Shown here: positions 63,967 through 64,000 of the stretch, piece after piece
Layout of the letters: the number at the start of each line of letters is the position of its first letter
How positions within the stretch are numbered: the stretch's first letter is position 1
Origin: Paraburkholderia madseniana
GTDB taxonomy: Bacteria; Pseudomonadota; Gammaproteobacteria; Burkholderiales; Burkholderiaceae
Length of the DNA stretch: 64,000 nucleotides
Assembly (NCBI RefSeq): GCF_009690905.1
Contig: NZ_VOSW01000021.1
Coordinates: forward strand, 1-64,000
Direction: 5' to 3'
Notes under the pieces: model-generated
Database searches by the model: none
Told to the model about the DNA's origin: nothing
Seen by the model: the letters and a program-made list of their open reading frames with translations, nothing else
Made by a program: the position numbers and the translations under genes

Positions 63967-64000
63967 GTCTGGCTCAAAAGTGCGCTCAGGTTACCGAGTG
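63894..64000 (-). CDS. C-terminal end of a probable TPR protein (gene starts right of window)
   Basis: The frame enters from the right edge with no stop and ends at 63894. The 34 visible residues read LSALLSQTQRPLEAEEIRRE and then AARLLDTTEAP, the A-B helix pattern of a tetratricopeptide repeat. Only the end is visible, so the full gene cannot be judged. Confidence 0.45.
   Translation of the reverse strand, partial: LGNLSALLSQTQRPLEAEEIRREAARLLDTTEAP

Overview
The window looks like a chromosomal segment of a beta-proteobacterium, most likely Paraburkholderia or a close Burkholderia relative. The basis is the high GC with strong GC3 bias, the local gene mix (FUSC, MscS, crcB/DUF190, MASE-GGDEF, patatin) and the many sulfonate-type transporters and DszA/NtaA-type monooxygenases. 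I saw no phage, IS element, CRISPR array, rRNA or tRNA.

Layout. 0-13.5 kb is mixed housekeeping and accessory DNA: the C-terminal end of a FUSC-type membrane protein, an Lrp regulator divergent from a cysteine-dioxygenase-like cupin, a large MscS channel, an Rrf2 regulator plus NAD(P)-binding protein that share a 19-bp palindrome, a lipoprotein, a PfpI protein, a CHASE3-like histidine kinase, DUF190 and crcB with a fluoride riboswitch, a DUF1801 protein and an acyltransferase. 

13.6-51 kb is a very dense organosulfur-scavenging region. It holds (a) a leftward MFS / flavoprotein / sulfonate-type ABC / SoxC / cytochrome c operon; (b) a rightward ABC (two permeases) / FMN monooxygenase / TauD-type dioxygenase operon; (c) a DszC-like flavoprotein and a DUF3088 protein; (d) an accessory groES-groEL pair under a CIRCE element; (e) a polar-amino-acid-type ABC operon; (f) a leftward run of nine genes from 47868 to 35874 with a ribose-type ABC importer, an SfnB-like flavoprotein, three FMN monooxygenases, a CmcJ-like oxidoreductase and a PrpD-family protein; and (g) two further FMN monooxygenases. 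In all there are six DszA/NtaA/SnaA-family monooxygenases, and no flavin reductase is visible.

51.1-55.2 kb is a compact GntR-led operon with APS-reductase-like AprA and AprB homologues, a HEAT-repeat protein and a DUF971 protein. I consider it the best candidate for an undescribed system. 55.3-60.1 kb is a leftward family 2A encapsulin operon: rhodanese, serine O-acetyltransferase, XRE regulator, shell protein, and cysteine desulfurase cargo with a long disordered N-terminus. The inferred logic of the region is import of organosulfur compounds, oxidative C-S cleavage to sulfite, sulfite oxidation or handling, cysteine synthesis, and sulfur storage in a nanocompartment.

60.2-64 kb returns to ordinary content: small hypothetical proteins, a LysR remnant, a GGDEF protein, a patatin-like phospholipase, and the C-terminal end of a probable TPR protein running off the right edge.
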